Under the pieces are notes generated by a model. That model saw only the letters and a list, made by a program, of their open reading frames with translations. It was not told the DNA's origin and did not search any database. The position numbers and the translations under genes are program-made. This document shows, in pieces, positions 44,415-53,457 of a DNA stretch of 64,000 bases (its first letter is position 1; every line of letters begins with the position of its first letter). Source of the DNA: Clostridia bacterium (lineage in GTDB: Bacteria; Bacillota; Clostridia; Lachnospirales; Lachnospiraceae); NCBI GenBank assembly GCA_910574835.1, contig CAJTDE010000019.1, positions 18,334 to 82,333 on the forward strand, given 5' to 3'.

Positions 44415-44450
44415 CCTCTCATACACTGAATAGTGTATGGGAGGTTTTTT
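44415..44450 (+). terminator. proC terminator whose 3' arm is the spoIIM ribosome binding site
   Basis: CCTCTCATACACT pairs with AGTGTATGGGAGG around GAAT and is followed by six T. The GGGAGG of the 3' arm stands eight bases before the spoIIM ATG, so folding of the terminator hides that Shine-Dalgarno sequence. Confidence 0.85.
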
Positions 44451-44452
44451 GC

Positions 44453-45175
44453 ATGAAGATCAAAGGTGTGGAGCTGAAAAACATAACCCTTCGGCCGCTT
44501 CCGCTGAAGGCTTTAAGAATCAATCCGATTAAGCCGATAAAGCATGGAAATTCGTATATGAAAAAAAGCAGCGCGGTAAAAAGCACAAAAGGAATCCGGT
44601 TTAAGGAAAAGGATTTTTTCCTGACATTGTTTTTATCTGGCTTTGTCCTTGGCGTGCTGTATATTTCCGTATTTGGAAAGGAAGCGGTGCACAATACCTC
44701 TCTCTTAAGTCCATACTTTTTTTCAAAATATGAACGTCTGGAATTTGCACCGGAGGAATTGTTTCTTTATATCCTGAAAGCCCGCCTTTCCACCTTTTTC
44801 ATTCTGTGGCTGACAGGACTGACGGTGCTTGGCTCCCTGGCGTCCTATGGATATCTGCTTTGGGTGGGGGCGGCTCTTGGCATAACCATGACAACAGCGG
44901 CTATGAAAATGGGGCTGATGGGGATTGTGCTGTGCATTGCCGGCGGACTTCCTCATTTTGTCCTATATGTTCCGGCTGTATATTGGATCTTAAAAAAAAT
45001 CTGCGAGATGTCAGCAAAGCAGGACTACAAATTCCGCCAGTGGAGCAATGGCAAGAAGCAGATTCTTCCTTATCTTCTGGTAGGAGTAACAGGGATTGCC
45101 CTTTTGTTTGCGGGCGCATTTTTGGAAAGCTATGTGAATCCGATTTTTTTGAGGCCCTTTTTAAAAAAGCTTTAA
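44453..45175 (+). CDS. spoIIM: Stage II sporulation protein M-like membrane protein, 240 aa
   Basis: SpoIIM works with SpoIID and SpoIIP in septal peptidoglycan removal during engulfment. The product has a basic N-terminus (about 55 residues), then five or so membrane helices: FFLTLFLSGFVLGVLYISVF, STFFILWLTGLTVLGSLASYG, MGLMGIVLCIAGGLPHFVLY and LVGVTGIALLFAGAFLESYV. The loop AAALGIT-like (WVGAALGITMTTAAM) and LPHFVLY fit the family. It supports a spore-forming host. The start follows a terminator T-run with no independent site. Confidence 0.82.
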   Translation: MKIKGVELKNITLRPLPLKALRINPIKPIKHGNSYMKKSSAVKSTKGIRFKEKDFFLTLFLSGFVLGVLYISVFGKEAVHNTSLLSPYFFSKYERLEFAPEELFLYILKARLSTFFILWLTGLTVLGSLASYGYLLWVGAALGITMTTAAMKMGLMGIVLCIAGGLPHFVLYVPAVYWILKKICEMSAKQDYKFRQWSNGKKQILPYLLVGVTGIALLFAGAFLESYVNPIFLRPFLKKL

Positions 45176-45246
45176 ACTGCTGTGAGCGTTTTGACGTTTA
45201 TAAGGGATAAAAACGCACATTTGTGCAAAAATATCAAGTAAAATGT

Positions 45247-45284
45247 AATTGACAGACGTTTTTTCTACGCCTGTCAATTTTTTT
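45247..45284 (+). terminator. Terminator after spoIIM
   Basis: AATTGACAG pairs with CTGTCAATT across a 15-base loop, followed by seven T (45278-45284). Confidence 0.8.
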
Positions 45285-45386
45285 AGTGTCAAAGGTGCGA
45301 TTTTAGTTATAATATGCAAAAAATAGATTTGTTTACTATAATTTAATTATGAAATGCATAAAAAATCAAAAAAAGGAGAAGGAAAT

Positions 45387-46163
45387 ATGGCTGAAAATTA
45401 CAAAGAACCCAAAATTATTTTTGGCGGATGGACTGACAAGCCCGGAACAGGAATTATAGTAACAGGAGCGGCAAGCGGAATTGGTGCGGCGACAGCAATT
45501 CTGGCGGCAAAGAGTGGGCTTAAGGTGGCGGCTTGGGACATGTTTGCGGAGGGAATAAAGGAGACCATTGACAGGGCGGAAGAATTCGGTATAAATATCA
45601 AACCGATCCAGGCGGATTTGTCTTCTGATGAAGATGTGGACAGAGCCATGAAAGAGACATTGAAATTTTGTAAGCCCAAATATTTAGCCAATGTAGCAGG
45701 TCCTAAGATGCTGAATACCCAGTGGAATTACCAGGAAGTGACAGGAATTGCCTGCGGTATGATTCACCGCCTCTGTCTTGCATTTGAGGCACTTGATTTG
45801 GACGAAGGTGCGGCGATTGTCAATGTAGCTGCAGTAGCCGGTGTTTTTGAAGGAGGCGGCGGAGATCCCTGGTATGCAACAGCAAAGGCAGGAATTGCAG
45901 GTTATACAAAGAACCAGGCAGAAGCATTAAAAGGGCGTGTCCGCATGAATTGCGTATGTCCGGGAGGTCCGATTCATACACCGCGAAATCACAGTGCGGT
46001 AGAGGGGGAGCATATGCAGCATTTAATTTCCATCAACCCTATGGGGCGCCCGGGACGCCCGGAAGAGGAAGCGGCCGTGATCTTATTCCTTTTAGGTCCT
46101 GCATCCAGCTATGTCAATGGGCAGGTAATTGCAGTTGACGGCGGTTTGACTCTGGCCAGATAG
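45387..46163 (+). CDS. Short-chain dehydrogenase/reductase, 258 aa
   Basis: The Rossmann motif VTGAASGIGAATA and the YxxxK pair (WYATAK) identify an SDR, with a normal C-terminal VNGQVIAVDGG. The catalytic Ser normally about 13 residues before the Tyr is absent; the region reads NVAAVAGVFEGGGG. It opens a catabolic locus of two SnoaL-like proteins and an ABC importer, so it may oxidise a hydroxyl of a sugar or polyol. ATG 45387 follows AGGAG; 45354 is an alternative. TATAAT boxes stand at 45308 and 45337 without clear -35 partners. Confidence 0.85.
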   Translation: MAENYKEPKIIFGGWTDKPGTGIIVTGAASGIGAATAILAAKSGLKVAAWDMFAEGIKETIDRAEEFGINIKPIQADLSSDEDVDRAMKETLKFCKPKYLANVAGPKMLNTQWNYQEVTGIACGMIHRLCLAFEALDLDEGAAIVNVAAVAGVFEGGGGDPWYATAKAGIAGYTKNQAEALKGRVRMNCVCPGGPIHTPRNHSAVEGEHMQHLISINPMGRPGRPEEEAAVILFLLGPASSYVNGQVIAVDGGLTLAR

Positions 46164-46196
46164 CGAAATATTGTATGGAAAAAGGAGATGAATAAA

Positions 46197-46871
46197 ATGA
46201 TTACGGAGGAAAGAAAGGCTGCTCTTTTGAATGCAATGGCAAAGCTGGAGGCATACCGGCAGATACAAAACGAGATGGGACGCGCGGTATCAGCCTTCAA
46301 TTTCAGGCAGGCGGATCAGCTATTAAGCTTTTTCGCATTGGATAAGAAGGATGTTTCTCTGGAATATGCAGATGAGGGCGTCTTTCGCGGGCCGGAGGCA
46401 GTAAAAGCAATTATTCAGGAAACGGTGGGAGCGGAACCTAAGCCGGGGGAGATGCTGGATATGCAGCTAACCACGCCGATTATTGAGATAGCAGATGATC
46501 TTGAGACGGCAAAATGTGTGTGGTGGATGCCCGGAGCAGGCGCTGTTCCCGGCGAAAATGAAGATCCCACAGCGATTTGGGCATGGGGAGAGTTAGCGGT
46601 TACTTTTATCTGTGAGGAAGGAATATGGAAAATATGGAAACTGCATTATTTCCGCTACATAAAGTGTGATTATAAAAAAGGATGGGTGGATGATACGAGT
46701 ATGATCAACCGCTTGAATACGCCGCTTCATCCGATGGCAGATACAACCACGTACCATAATCCGTATTCGCCCACAAGCATACGAGTAGGGATTCCATGCC
46801 CGCCAAAGCCTTATGCCGCCTATACGGATGCGGATAAGAACTGGGAATTGGATGAAAATAAAAACTGGTAG
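46197..46871 (+). CDS. SnoaL-like (NTF2-fold) protein, 224 aa
   Basis: The central part has the SnoaL_4-type pattern: an N-terminal helix, FNFRQADQLLSFFALDKKDV, the beta strands around TTPIIEIADDLETAKCVWW, and WKIWKLHYFRYIKCDY. A C-terminal extension is rich in aromatic residues and Pro (HNPYSPTSIRVGIPCPPKPY). NTF2-fold proteins include isomerases, dehydratases and binding proteins. A paralog is encoded next. ATG 46197 is nine bases after AAGGAG; ATG 46188 overlaps it too closely. Confidence 0.75.
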   Translation: MITEERKAALLNAMAKLEAYRQIQNEMGRAVSAFNFRQADQLLSFFALDKKDVSLEYADEGVFRGPEAVKAIIQETVGAEPKPGEMLDMQLTTPIIEIADDLETAKCVWWMPGAGAVPGENEDPTAIWAWGELAVTFICEEGIWKIWKLHYFRYIKCDYKKGWVDDTSMINRLNTPLHPMADTTTYHNPYSPTSIRVGIPCPPKPYAAYTDADKNWELDENKNW

Positions 46872-46904
46872 ACAGTAATGATAACACTAGTAGGAGAACG
46901 GAAT

Positions 46905-47582
46905 ATGTTTGATGTGACAATAGAAGATTTTGACCTTCTGTCAGACGAAGAATTTGAACAGCTGGAATTGGAGGTCGGACGCCTGACCTCTTGCTGGATG
47001 GTATCCAATATGAGAGGCGGCTCCGCAATCTACTGGGATGATCAACGGATTGGAGAAAAGCGTCACGAGTATATGGCTTTAAAACATCCCAGTGTCAATG
47101 TAGAGGCGGAAATGGCTTTTCGAAACAAACCGGTAGTAGATTCTCTGGAAGGTAATTCTCTGGTTCATCCCCTTACCACGCCGGTGATTGTAGTGGACAA
47201 GACAAATACCAAATGCCGTTCCGTGTGGCGCTCCCTGGGAGTAGAGGGACTCTCCAAGTTCCGCGAGAAGCCGATGGCCATTATTTCGATTGGAAGCGTG
47301 CCGGGAGCTAATGTAGTGGAGGATGGAGAATGGAAGCGTCTTTGGGGCGCCTGGCTTCGGCTGACGAAGAACGAATATCATGCAGGATGGGTGGAAAGTA
47401 TGGAGCCGACCAACACCAGACCGCCGCTTACGCCGGAGCAGGACAAGGCCATGCTTGGAAAATATGCATATCAGAAGGATGAGATCCGAAAAGCTGTTCC
47501 GGAACCGCCCCATGATGATACATGGGAGGTGTGGCCGGACGAAACGGATCAGAGCTTTCAGTTTATTCACTTAGAACAATAA
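46905..47582 (+). CDS. SnoaL-like (NTF2-fold) protein, tandem paralog, 225 aa
   Basis: It is alignable with the preceding product: HPLTTPVIVVDKTNTKCRSVW matches LTTPIIEIADDLETAKCVWW, and WKRLWGAWLRLTKNEYHAGW matches WKIWKLHYFRYIKCDYKKGW. The N- and C-termini differ, so the two may form a heteromer or act on successive intermediates. AGGAG is nine bases before ATG 46905. It is followed within 26 bases by the binding-protein gene, so the whole set is likely one operon. Confidence 0.72.
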   Translation: MFDVTIEDFDLLSDEEFEQLELEVGRLTSCWMVSNMRGGSAIYWDDQRIGEKRHEYMALKHPSVNVEAEMAFRNKPVVDSLEGNSLVHPLTTPVIVVDKTNTKCRSVWRSLGVEGLSKFREKPMAIISIGSVPGANVVEDGEWKRLWGAWLRLTKNEYHAGWVESMEPTNTRPPLTPEQDKAMLGKYAYQKDEIRKAVPEPPHDDTWEVWPDETDQSFQFIHLEQ

Positions 47583-47607
47583 AAACGGAAAAGAGAGGTA
47601 TAAAAGA

Positions 47608-48630
47608 ATGAAGGGTAAAAAATTATTAGCAGTTCTATTGGCAAGTATTTTTATAGTATCTTTGACAGCTTGCGGAAATAATGCCGGTAAAGGGGAAGGA
47701 GAGGCGCCGACAGAAGATACTCCGGCAGATAACACACCTGTTGAAGAAGCGGAAACGGACAAAGAGGGCTATAAGATCGGCTTTTCCTTAATGACTATCT
47801 CAGATGCGGTTATGGCTCAGACGATTCAGGACGCGGAAGCTTATATTAAGAGTAAGGGCGGCGAGCTTTTGGTATCAGATGCAGGCAACGATGCGGCAAA
47901 GCAGCTGGATGCAATAGAGAACTTTATCGAATCCGGCTGTGATGCGATCATCATTCAGGCAATTGATGCAACCTCCATGTCTCAGGAGGCAAAGAAAGCT
48001 ATGGATCAGGGAATCAAAGTAGTTGCTTACGGAATTGGTCTTGATAATTGTGATGTATGGTATAAAAACGATAACACGGTAACCGGAACGGCGATTGGAG
48101 AAATGGCGGCAGAGTGGATCAACCGTGAACTGGATGGTGCGGCTAACGTATGCATTATCGGCTATTCATTGCTGGATGTATTGGTGGAGCGGTCGGAAGC
48201 AATTGAGGCAGCACTAAAAGCAAATTGCGAGAATGTAAACGTTGTGGCAAGCTTTGATGCGATTGATTCCCAAACAGGCATGTCTAACACAGAATCCATG
48301 CTGGCCGCACATCCTGAGGCTAATGTAATCTGCTCCATCTCTGATGGGCCCGCCGTAGGCTCTTATGAGGCAGTAAAAGCATTGGGAAAGGATGGGGATG
48401 ATTTTGGAATCTTTGGTTCGGACCTCTCGATTGTAGCTTTGAATTACATCAATGAAGGAACCTGCTATCGGGGAACCATTGACTGTGATAATACGGTAAG
48501 CGGAACCACGGCAATTCAGATCTGCTATGACCTGCTGGATGGAAATGCGGTTGAGGATACCGTAATTATGGGATGCAAAAAGGTGACTGCGGAAAATGTG
48601 GAGGAATATGCAGATTTTATTGAAAAATAG
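47608..48630 (+). CDS. Sugar-binding lipoprotein of the second CUT2 ABC importer, 340 aa
   Basis: The signal peptide LLAVLLASIFIVSLTAC ends in the lipobox LTAC. The mature protein has an acidic linker and a RbsB-like fold: YKIGFSLMTISDAVMAQTI, IENFIESGCDAIIIQAID, and EANVICSISDGPAVGSYEAVKAL. It delivers its ligand to the ATPase and permease that follow. AGAGG precedes the ATG. The ligand cannot be inferred. Confidence 0.9.
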   Translation: MKGKKLLAVLLASIFIVSLTACGNNAGKGEGEAPTEDTPADNTPVEEAETDKEGYKIGFSLMTISDAVMAQTIQDAEAYIKSKGGELLVSDAGNDAAKQLDAIENFIESGCDAIIIQAIDATSMSQEAKKAMDQGIKVVAYGIGLDNCDVWYKNDNTVTGTAIGEMAAEWINRELDGAANVCIIGYSLLDVLVERSEAIEAALKANCENVNVVASFDAIDSQTGMSNTESMLAAHPEANVICSISDGPAVGSYEAVKALGKDGDDFGIFGSDLSIVALNYINEGTCYRGTIDCDNTVSGTTAIQICYDLLDGNAVEDTVIMGCKKVTAENVEEYADFIEK

Positions 48631-48669
48631 AGTTTGTCCACACCCTCGGTATTCAATTAGGAGGCAAAA

Positions 48670-50163
48670 ATGGCCGAGCGTATATTGGTAGTAGATAATG
48701 TTACAAAAACATATCCCGGAGTAAAGGCTTTGGACCAGGTGTCCTTAGCGTTTGAAAAGGGAGAGATTCATGCCCTGGTGGGAGAAAACGGGGCCGGAAA
48801 ATCTACGATTATCAAAACGATTGCAGGCGCAATCAAGCCGGACAGCGGAGCGGTTCTCTTTGAGAGGAAGGATCTCACGAAAATGAAAACAAGTGAGATA
48901 CGCGGATGTGGTATAGAAGTCGTATATCAGGAATTTAACCTGGCGCTTCAGCTTCCGGTATATGAAAATATTTTTATTGGCAATTTGGCAGGAAAAGGAC
49001 CGGGAAACAGGCTGGCGGACAAAAAGTATATGATAGAAACTACAAAAAAGCTTTTTGAGAAGCTTGGTATTCGGATTGATCCGGAGTCGCGGGTAGATTC
49101 CTTAAGCGTAGCATATATGCAGTTTGTGGAAATCGCAAAAGCGGTTTCCAGAAACGTGCGGATTTTGATTATGGATGAGCCTACGGCAACTCTGACCAAC
49201 GCAGAGGTAGAGATTCTCTTTAAAACAATCCGCAAATTAAAGGAAGAGGGCGTGACCATTCTCTATGTATCTCATCGAATGGAAGAAATATTTGAATTAA
49301 CAGATCGCTGTTCGGTCCTTCGAGACGGAAGGTATATTGCCACTGTTCACACAAAGGATACGACCCGAAAAGAGCTGATTCGGTATATGGTGGGCAGGGA
49401 AGTAAGCGAAACATTTCCCACGCGAAAGTCTCGGATAGGTGAAGAGGTACTGCGGGCGGAGCATTTGACGGGAAATACCGTATCGGATATAAGCTTTACT
49501 CTTCATAAAGGTGAGATTCTCGGTTTCGGCGGTTTAGTGGGGGCAGGGCGGACCGAAACCGTAGAAATGCTGTTCGGCGCGGCCAGGGTAGAGAGCGGAA
49601 GTATCTGGCTTCACGGAGAACCGGTAAAAATACCCAATCCAAGGGCGGCTGTTCAAAAAGGAATCGCACTCATTCCGGAGGACAGAAAACGTCACGGCTT
49701 GATCCTGGATAAAAGCATTATGGAAAATGCCACGCTGCCAATGCTGAAAAGGTTTGCCAGGGGAAGTGTCTTGAACCGAAAATTGCAGGAAAAAGCGACG
49801 CGGGAACAGACGGAGGCTTTGGGGATAAAGACGCCCGGAGTGGATCAGCTGGCAAAGAATTTGTCCGGTGGAAATCAGCAGAAGGTTGTTCTGGCTAAAT
49901 GGCTTATCAGCAGCAGCGATATTTTGATTTTTGATGAACCAACCAGAGGCGTGGATGTGGGGGCTAAGCAGGAAATATATCAGATTATGAACAGATTGGT
50001 GGAAAGCGGTAAGTCTATTATTATGATTTCATCAGAGATGCCGGAGCTGTTGGGGATGGCAGACCGCTTGATTGTGATGTGCGAGCATAAGATGTCCGGC
50101 GAGCTGTCAAAAGAAAATATGGATCAGATACAGGTACTTGAACTGGCGTCCGGTAAAAAATAA
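48670..50163 (+). CDS. Sugar ABC transporter ATP-binding protein (RbsA/MglA type), 497 aa
   Basis: It carries duplicated ABC domains: GENGAGKSTIIK with LSVAYMQFVEIAKAV in the first, and GLVGAGRTETVEM with LSGGNQQKVVLAKWL and LIFDEPTRGVDVG in the second. This is the CUT2 layout, also seen in the importer at 17 kb, from which it differs throughout, so the two are not a recent duplication. AGGAGG lies just before the ATG. Confidence 0.92.
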   Translation: MAERILVVDNVTKTYPGVKALDQVSLAFEKGEIHALVGENGAGKSTIIKTIAGAIKPDSGAVLFERKDLTKMKTSEIRGCGIEVVYQEFNLALQLPVYENIFIGNLAGKGPGNRLADKKYMIETTKKLFEKLGIRIDPESRVDSLSVAYMQFVEIAKAVSRNVRILIMDEPTATLTNAEVEILFKTIRKLKEEGVTILYVSHRMEEIFELTDRCSVLRDGRYIATVHTKDTTRKELIRYMVGREVSETFPTRKSRIGEEVLRAEHLTGNTVSDISFTLHKGEILGFGGLVGAGRTETVEMLFGAARVESGSIWLHGEPVKIPNPRAAVQKGIALIPEDRKRHGLILDKSIMENATLPMLKRFARGSVLNRKLQEKATREQTEALGIKTPGVDQLAKNLSGGNQQKVVLAKWLISSSDILIFDEPTRGVDVGAKQEIYQIMNRLVESGKSIIMISSEMPELLGMADRLIVMCEHKMSGELSKENMDQIQVLELASGKK

Positions 50164-50192
50164 AGCATATTACGAACTGGAATATTAGGAGG
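50164..50192 (+). repeat. Family A linker remnant before the permease gene
   Basis: GCATATTACGAACTGGAAT at 50165-50183 matches the end of the repeat (ATATTACGGAACTGGAAT, one base missing) and is followed by ATTAGGAGG. Only the closing arm and linker are present, inside an operon, again ending at a ribosome binding site. Confidence 0.6.
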
Positions 50193-50200
50193 AAATGATC

Positions 50201-51166
50201 GTGAAAAGAATATTAAAACAGTTCAGAGGACAGACAATCAGTATTTATATTGCATTAATTGCAGTTGTTATTCTGTTTTCTGCCCTAAGCCCTACCTTTT
50301 TTACGGCATCCAATATCATAATTGTGCTGCGCCAGGTTTCTTCCCTTGGGATTATGGCTTTGGGTATGATGTATGTGATGCTGCTTGGAAATGTGGATTT
50401 ATCCGTAGGATGTGAGGTGTCATTGCTTGGAATTGTGATGTCCTATTGCATGGTGGAATGGGGGCTGAACATTCCGGCGACGATTTTCATCTGCATTGCA
50501 CTTGGATTGGTGCTGGGATTGCTGAATGGATTTGTAGTAACTTATTGTAAAATTCCCAGTATCATTGCCACTTTGGGGACCTCATGGATTTTTCAGGGAA
50601 TCAGCTATACCATCTGCAATGCGCAGCCCATTTACGGCTTTCCGGAAGGCTTTAGCGTGCTGGGGCAGGGGTCCGTAGGCCCGATTCCCATTCCGATTAT
50701 CCTTTTTGCCTTTTGCGCGTTGTTTACTTCCTTTGTTCTGAATAAAACCGTCTATGGCCGTACGCTGTATGCGGTGGGGTCGAATGAAGAATCGGCAAGA
50801 TTATCGGGAGTGAATACGAAGTTTATACAGATTACTTCCTATGTCATTTGTTCCTGTTTTACGATTCTGGCATCTGTTATTTTGTTATCCAGAGTAAATT
50901 CCGGACAGCCGTCCACAGGGATAGGGCAGGAAATGAATGTATTGACCTCCATTGTACTCGGCGGTATTTGCTTTACGGGAGGTGACGGTCAGGTTTCAGG
51001 TTCGATTGCAGGAGTGCTGGTCATAGGCGTCCTTCAAAACGGACTGGTAATGTTAGGCGCAGGAGAATATGTACAGCTTATGGTAAAGGGATTGATTTTG
51101 CTGTTTGCACTTAGCATTGATTCCGTCAAACAATTTATCAAATCAAGACAGAGAACAGCAGTATAA
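50201..51166 (+). CDS. Sugar ABC transporter permease (RbsC type), 321 aa
   Basis: This CUT2 permease has 8-10 helices and the motifs SPTFFTASNIIIVLRQVSSLG, GNVDLSVGCEVSLLG and SIVLGGICFTGGDGQVSGSI. GTG 50201 is preferred because AGGAGG at 50187-50192 is eight bases from it and only two from ATG 50195. It completes the importer with the two genes upstream. The MBL-fold gene begins 37 bases later. Confidence 0.9.
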   Translation: MKRILKQFRGQTISIYIALIAVVILFSALSPTFFTASNIIIVLRQVSSLGIMALGMMYVMLLGNVDLSVGCEVSLLGIVMSYCMVEWGLNIPATIFICIALGLVLGLLNGFVVTYCKIPSIIATLGTSWIFQGISYTICNAQPIYGFPEGFSVLGQGSVGPIPIPIILFAFCALFTSFVLNKTVYGRTLYAVGSNEESARLSGVNTKFIQITSYVICSCFTILASVILLSRVNSGQPSTGIGQEMNVLTSIVLGGICFTGGDGQVSGSIAGVLVIGVLQNGLVMLGAGEYVQLMVKGLILLFALSIDSVKQFIKSRQRTAV

Positions 51167-51203
51167 AAATGCGGTTTCACAGCGGCTTAACAGAGGAGAT
51201 ATG

Positions 51204-51914
51204 ATGAAAATAGCAGAAAGAATTTACCAGACCAGCGGCATAATGTTCGGCACAAATTCCAATACCTATTGTTTAAACACCAGGGAAGGCTTGGTTTTCA
51301 TTGACGCAGGCTTTTCAGAAAAACAGTACCGGATTATGCGGGAGCAGCAAAAAAGGGATCGGCTTGCAGGTAAGGAGCTGCTGGATTTATTTATAACGCA
51401 TTGCCATTTTGATCATGCCGGAAATGGCTGGCTGTTTCAGCAGGAAGGGGCAAAGATTTGCATGACAAAAGAGGATGGGGAGGCGGCAGGCACAGGCTCC
51501 TGCGTATTGCTTGAAAATCTTTTTGAACGGAAATTCCGGCGCTACAGACCCGATTGTATTGTGAAGGATGGCGACGCCTTTGATTATGGAAATGTCCGTC
51601 TTACGGTACTGGCGCATCCGGGTCATACCAAGGGCACGATTTCCGTTTTGGTAGAGATAAAGAATAAGAAAGTTCTTTTTACAGGAGATTTATTTACTCT
51701 GCGGCCCTGTACGCCTATGGACGAGCTGCAGGTGGAACCGGGATGGAACGGCAGTCCTGATTATGATAAGGATAAGGAGACGGCGACCCTGCAAAGGCTT
51801 ATGGAGCTTCCGCCTTTGGATATGATTGCGCCGGGCCACGGAAGTATTTATCTGGGAGACAGCCGAAAGCTGTTTGAAGCCTTGTGTGATGCGGCAGAAA
51901 GGAAATTGCCATGA
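51204..51914 (+). CDS. Metallo-beta-lactamase-fold hydrolase, 236 aa
   Basis: The zinc-binding motif THCHFDHAG (HxHxDH) is intact, with further ligands in LAHPGHTKGTIS, LFTGDLF and IAPGHGS. The fold serves glyoxalase II, lactonase and many other hydrolases. In a sugar operon a lactonase or thioesterase role is plausible but unproven. The ATG at 51204 has AGAGGAG five bases upstream; 51201 is an adjacent alternative. The stop overlaps the kinase start as ATGA. Confidence 0.85.
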   Translation: MKIAERIYQTSGIMFGTNSNTYCLNTREGLVFIDAGFSEKQYRIMREQQKRDRLAGKELLDLFITHCHFDHAGNGWLFQQEGAKICMTKEDGEAAGTGSCVLLENLFERKFRRYRPDCIVKDGDAFDYGNVRLTVLAHPGHTKGTISVLVEIKNKKVLFTGDLFTLRPCTPMDELQVEPGWNGSPDYDKDKETATLQRLMELPPLDMIAPGHGSIYLGDSRKLFEALCDAAERKLP

Positions 51915-53452
51915 ATATTTTAGTAATTGACGCAGGCACCTCCAGCATCCGCGGAATCCTGTATAACAAGTGCGGAAAAAGCTTATTTTGTCACCGGATT
52001 CCCTATGAAGTCCGTTTTAAGGGAAGCGTACTGGCGGAACAGGATGCTTCCGATTGGTCCCGGACCATTGCTGAAATAGCCGCGGAGACGGTGAAATATT
52101 GTGAAAAAGCGGCCGTAAGCTGTGATGCCCTGGCCCTTACAAGTCAGCGCTCCAGCGTGATCCCTGTGGATAAAAACGGAGAACCCTTAAGTCCGGCGAT
52201 TATGTGGCAGGATAAAAGAAATCAGGAGATAGCGGAAGAATTTCGCCCTATGGAAAATTTGATCCATGAGCTGACGGGCGCGCGGATCAATACGGTATTT
52301 TCGGGAACAAAAATGACCTGGATTCGGCGAATGGAGCCGGAGATTTACCGCAGAACTCATAAATTCTGCACAATAGCGGATTTTATTACCCATGAAATTA
52401 CGGGAGAATACAGGACGGACCATACTTACGGAAGCAGAAGCCTTTTGATGAATGTGAGAAGCCGCAGCTGGGATGCCCGTCTGCTGGATATTTTTGAGGT
52501 AAATGAGGAAAAGCTGTGCGAGCTGGTTGAGCCGGGAACTGTCATTGGCTGCGTGACGGAGGAATTTTCCAAAAAGACAGGATTGAAAACGGGGCTGCCT
52601 CTTGTCTCTGCGGGAGGCGATCAGCAGTGTGCGGCCGTGGGACATGGAGTGACCGGTGCGGGAAGCTTGGAGATTACCACAGGCACAGGCGCTTTTATGC
52701 TCGGCTACAGTGAGAAGGTTCCCGATTCTTTGAAAAATAATGTGATCTGCGGAGCACACGCCATTCCGGGAAAATATGTATTGGAAAGCAGTATGCTTAC
52801 CTGTGCGGCCCTGTACAATTGGACTAAGAAAATACTGTTTGCAGACAGTGAGGAGGAGAGCTTCGTATCCGTCAATGAGGCTGTGGAGGCTAGCCCGGCA
52901 GGCGCCAATGGCTGCATTGTACTGCCTTATTTCCAGGGAAGGGGAACGCCGGATTGGAATGCAGGAGCATCCGGCTGCTTTGCGGATATAAGTCTTGGGA
53001 CTACGAGAAATGATATGGCAAGAGCTGTGTTAGAGGCCATAGCCCTGGAGGCGAAAAACAATCTGGATATTCTGGAAGGGTATGCGGGAAAACTGGAACG
53101 AATCCGCATTGGGGGCGGATTGACCAGGTTTGCAGCCTTCAATCAGATACAGGCAGACGTATATCAGAAAAGACTGATTCACAATATGGGAAACGGGGAA
53201 CAGACAGCCCTTGGAGCCTGGGCAGGCGCGGCTGTGGCTTTGAAGCTGTATCCCGACTATGATACGGCCCTTAGGCAGATATCATCAGAGGATGAGCAGG
53301 AAGCATTTTCACCCAATCCTGCAAGAAGACAGCTCTATCAGGAAAAGCAGCGGAGAATGAATGAGCTGTATCGTCAAATGTATGGAGGGGAATATATTTT
53401 TGAGCGTGAAAAGCTGAAAAATGCAGCCCAAGGGCATTGCTCTGAGGCTTGA
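51911..53452 (+). CDS. FGGY-family carbohydrate kinase, 513 aa
   Basis: The N-terminal phosphate-binding strand is ILVIDAGTSSIRGILYN. LTSQRSSVIPVDKNGEPL and the IMWQDKR segment line the sugar site. The C-terminal ATP-binding half has GGDQQCAAVGHG, the LEITTGTGAFML strand and IRIGGGLTRFAAFNQIQADV. It should phosphorylate an imported pentulose, polyol or related sugar. It is coupled to the MBL gene (ATGA) and faces the convergent SorC-type regulator, five bases away at the ends. Confidence 0.9.
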   Translation: MNILVIDAGTSSIRGILYNKCGKSLFCHRIPYEVRFKGSVLAEQDASDWSRTIAEIAAETVKYCEKAAVSCDALALTSQRSSVIPVDKNGEPLSPAIMWQDKRNQEIAEEFRPMENLIHELTGARINTVFSGTKMTWIRRMEPEIYRRTHKFCTIADFITHEITGEYRTDHTYGSRSLLMNVRSRSWDARLLDIFEVNEEKLCELVEPGTVIGCVTEEFSKKTGLKTGLPLVSAGGDQQCAAVGHGVTGAGSLEITTGTGAFMLGYSEKVPDSLKNNVICGAHAIPGKYVLESSMLTCAALYNWTKKILFADSEEESFVSVNEAVEASPAGANGCIVLPYFQGRGTPDWNAGASGCFADISLGTTRNDMARAVLEAIALEAKNNLDILEGYAGKLERIRIGGGLTRFAAFNQIQADVYQKRLIHNMGNGEQTALGAWAGAAVALKLYPDYDTALRQISSEDEQEAFSPNPARRQLYQEKQRRMNELYRQMYGGEYIFEREKLKNAAQGHCSEA

Positions 53453-53457
53453 AAATA

